Shown: positions 62,711-64,000 of the stretch, in pieces
How the letters are laid out: every line of letters starts with the position of its first letter
How positions within the stretch are numbered: the first letter of the stretch is position 1
Assembly (NCBI RefSeq): GCF_001045465.1
Contig: NZ_LFND01000001.1
Span: 496,001 to 560,000, forward strand
Direction of reading: 5' to 3'
Source: Chryseobacterium angstadtii
GTDB taxonomy: Bacteria; Bacteroidota; Bacteroidia; Flavobacteriales; Weeksellaceae
Length of the DNA stretch: 64,000 nucleotides
Translations under genes and position numbers: made by a program
The notes under the pieces: model-generated
Told to the model about the DNA's origin: nothing
The model's database searches: none
The model's input: the letters and a program-made list of their open reading frames with translations, nothing else

Positions 62711-64000
62711 ATGTCAACTTTAAGATTCAAAGCGTTAGAAACTTTACCATTTAAGGACTTCAGAAGAGATAATTCCGTTGAGGTTCCTGGAAAACTGTCA
62801 GAATTATTCTGCCAGAATGTTTTCTCAGAAGAGACCATGAGAGAATATTTGACAAAGGAGGCATTCCAGTCTATTATGGATGCTATCAAAAAAGGGACAA
62901 AAATCCAGCGACACATTGCAGATCAGGTAGCCGTAGCTATGAAAGACTGGGCAATGAGCAAAGGAGCCACTCACTACACGCACTGGTTTCAGCCATTAAC
63001 AGGAACTACTGCAGAAAAACATGATTCTTTCTTCACACCCATCGAAGGAGGTAGAGCCATCGAAAGATTCAGCGGGAATCTATTGATCCAGCAGGAGCCT
63101 GATGCTTCTTCTTTCCCGAACGGAGGAATCAGAAATACTTTCGAAGCAAGAGGTTATACGGCTTGGGACCCTACTTCACCTGCATTCATCATGGGAACTA
63201 CTTTATGTATTCCTTCTATTTTTATTTCTTACACAGGAGAAACTTTAGATTATAAAGCACCTCTTTTAAGAGCTTTGAATGCCGTGGATGAAGCTGCAAC
63301 CAATGTAATGCAGTATTTTGACAAAAATGTAACAAAAGTAACTCCTACTTTAGGTTGGGAGCAAGAATATTTCTTAGTTGATTCTGCCTTATACCAGTCC
63401 CGTCCGGATCTTGTATTAACAGGAAAAACTTTATTAGGACATTCTCCTGCTAAAGGGCAGCAGCTGGATGACCACTATTTCGGTTCTATCCCGACAAGGG
63501 TAATGAACTTCATGAAAGAGCTTGAAATAGAATGTATGAAACTGGGAATCCCGGTAACAACAAGACATAACGAGGTTGCCCCTAACCAGTTTGAGCTTGC
63601 CCCAATGTTTGAGGAAGTTAACGTTGCAGTAGATCACAATTCTTTGCTTATGGACATCATGGCGAGAATTGCTCACAAGCACCATTTCCACATTCTATTC
63701 CACGAAAAACCATTTGCAGGCGTAAACGGAAGCGGAAAGCACAACAACTGGTCTTTAGCAACTGATACTGGTGAAAACCTGTTGAGCCCAGGGAAAAATC
63801 CTAAGAAAAACTTACAGTTCTTAACTTTCTTCGTTAATACGATTAAAGCAGTTTATGAATACGCTGACCTTTTAAGAGCAAGTATCGCATCCGCAAGCAA
63901 CGATCACAGATTGGGAGCTAATGAAGCACCTCCTGCTATTATTTCGGTATTCATCGGAAGCCAGTTGTTCAGAGTGTTGGAAGAGCTTGAAAAAGTAACG
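62711..64000 (+). CDS. Glutamine synthetase, type III (partial, cut by window end)
   Basis: Makes glutamine from glutamate, ammonia and ATP. The start is [20 protein letters not shown]; 430 residues are visible and there is no stop before the edge (full-length family members have about 700-730). GSIII features are present: the N-terminal [41 protein letters not shown], and [11 protein letters not shown], with the metal-binding Glu residues of the active site. It is preceded by its own -7 box. Confidence 0.96.
   Translation, partial: MSTLRFKALETLPFKDFRRDNSVEVPGKLSELFCQNVFSEETMREYLTKEAFQSIMDAIKKGTKIQRHIADQVAVAMKDWAMSKGATHYTHWFQPLTGTTAEKHDSFFTPIEGGRAIERFSGNLLIQQEPDASSFPNGGIRNTFEARGYTAWDPTSPAFIMGTTLCIPSIFISYTGETLDYKAPLLRALNAVDEAATNVMQYFDKNVTKVTPTLGWEQEYFLVDSALYQSRPDLVLTGKTLLGHSPAKGQQLDDHYFGSIPTRVMNFMKELEIECMKLGIPVTTRHNEVAPNQFELAPMFEEVNVAVDHNSLLMDIMARIAHKHHFHILFHEKPFAGVNGSGKHNNWSLATDTGENLLSPGKNPKKNLQFLTFFVNTIKAVYEYADLLRASIASASNDHRLGANEAPPAIISVFIGSQLFRVLEELEKVT

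Overview
This window is a piece of a Flavobacteriia chromosome, most like Chryseobacterium or another Weeksellaceae genus. The evidence is the AT-rich sequence, Bacteroidetes -7 promoter boxes (TAnnTTTG) with no Shine-Dalgarno sites, a SusC/SusD pair, a protease with a type IX secretion (T9SS) C-terminal signal, and a type III glutamine synthetase. No rRNA, tRNA, CRISPR array, transposase or complete prophage is visible. Both ends cut genes: an MFS transporter on the left and glutamine synthetase on the right.

Layout. 1-7.3 kb: MFS transporter, SusD, SusC and an AraC regulator, all on the minus strand, forming a nutrient-uptake locus. 7.5-8.9 kb: a second AraC regulator and an OsmC-type peroxidase. 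9.1-12.7 kb: a compact acyl-chain operon (TetR, thiolase, hotdog thioesterase, FabF-like synthase) with a perfect 24-bp palindrome over its promoter. 13.2-28 kb: mostly housekeeping and envelope genes (L,D-transpeptidase family, solitary tail-spike-like protein, msrB, DUF445, pyrD, truC, glyS, M48 peptidase, serine hydrolase, YdeI-like). 28-40.4 kb: minus-strand surface and secreted proteins (T9SS reprolysin, two large adhesin-like proteins sharing a C-terminal module), umuC and a CPA1 Na+/H+ antiporter.

The most unusual part is 40.6-51.5 kb, all on the plus strand. Five transcription units begin with the same 17-bp imperfect dyad (consensus CACG[AT]CANGTTYTGTCG), each exactly 11 bp upstream of a perfect TAnnTTTG box. 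They encode an endolysin-like M15 peptidase, a patatin-like lipase, a 56-aa extremely acidic protein, two tail-fibre-like proteins with a common N-terminal domain, a 1244-aa protein of no family I recognise, and, last, a WYL-domain regulator whose own promoter carries the site. A 336-aa protein with clan CD (caspase/CHAT-like) H-G and A-C motifs lies between the giant protein and the regulator. I infer a co-regulated, possibly undescribed system acting on cell envelopes or membranes, with the WYL protein as the likely regulator. No sheath, tube, baseplate or ATPase genes are present, so it is not a complete contractile injection system within this window.

51.5-64 kb returns to ordinary genes (TonB-like, tadA, GNAT, coaX, M1 aminopeptidase, DinB-like, lipoprotein, a large protein with nucleoside-phosphorylase-like signatures, glnA type III). 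Intergenic gaps hold several dispersed repeat families, including perfect palindromes built on CCTTGTCAAGG/CCTTGACAAGG and a ~165-bp element present as inverted copies at 52.6 and 57.0 kb.
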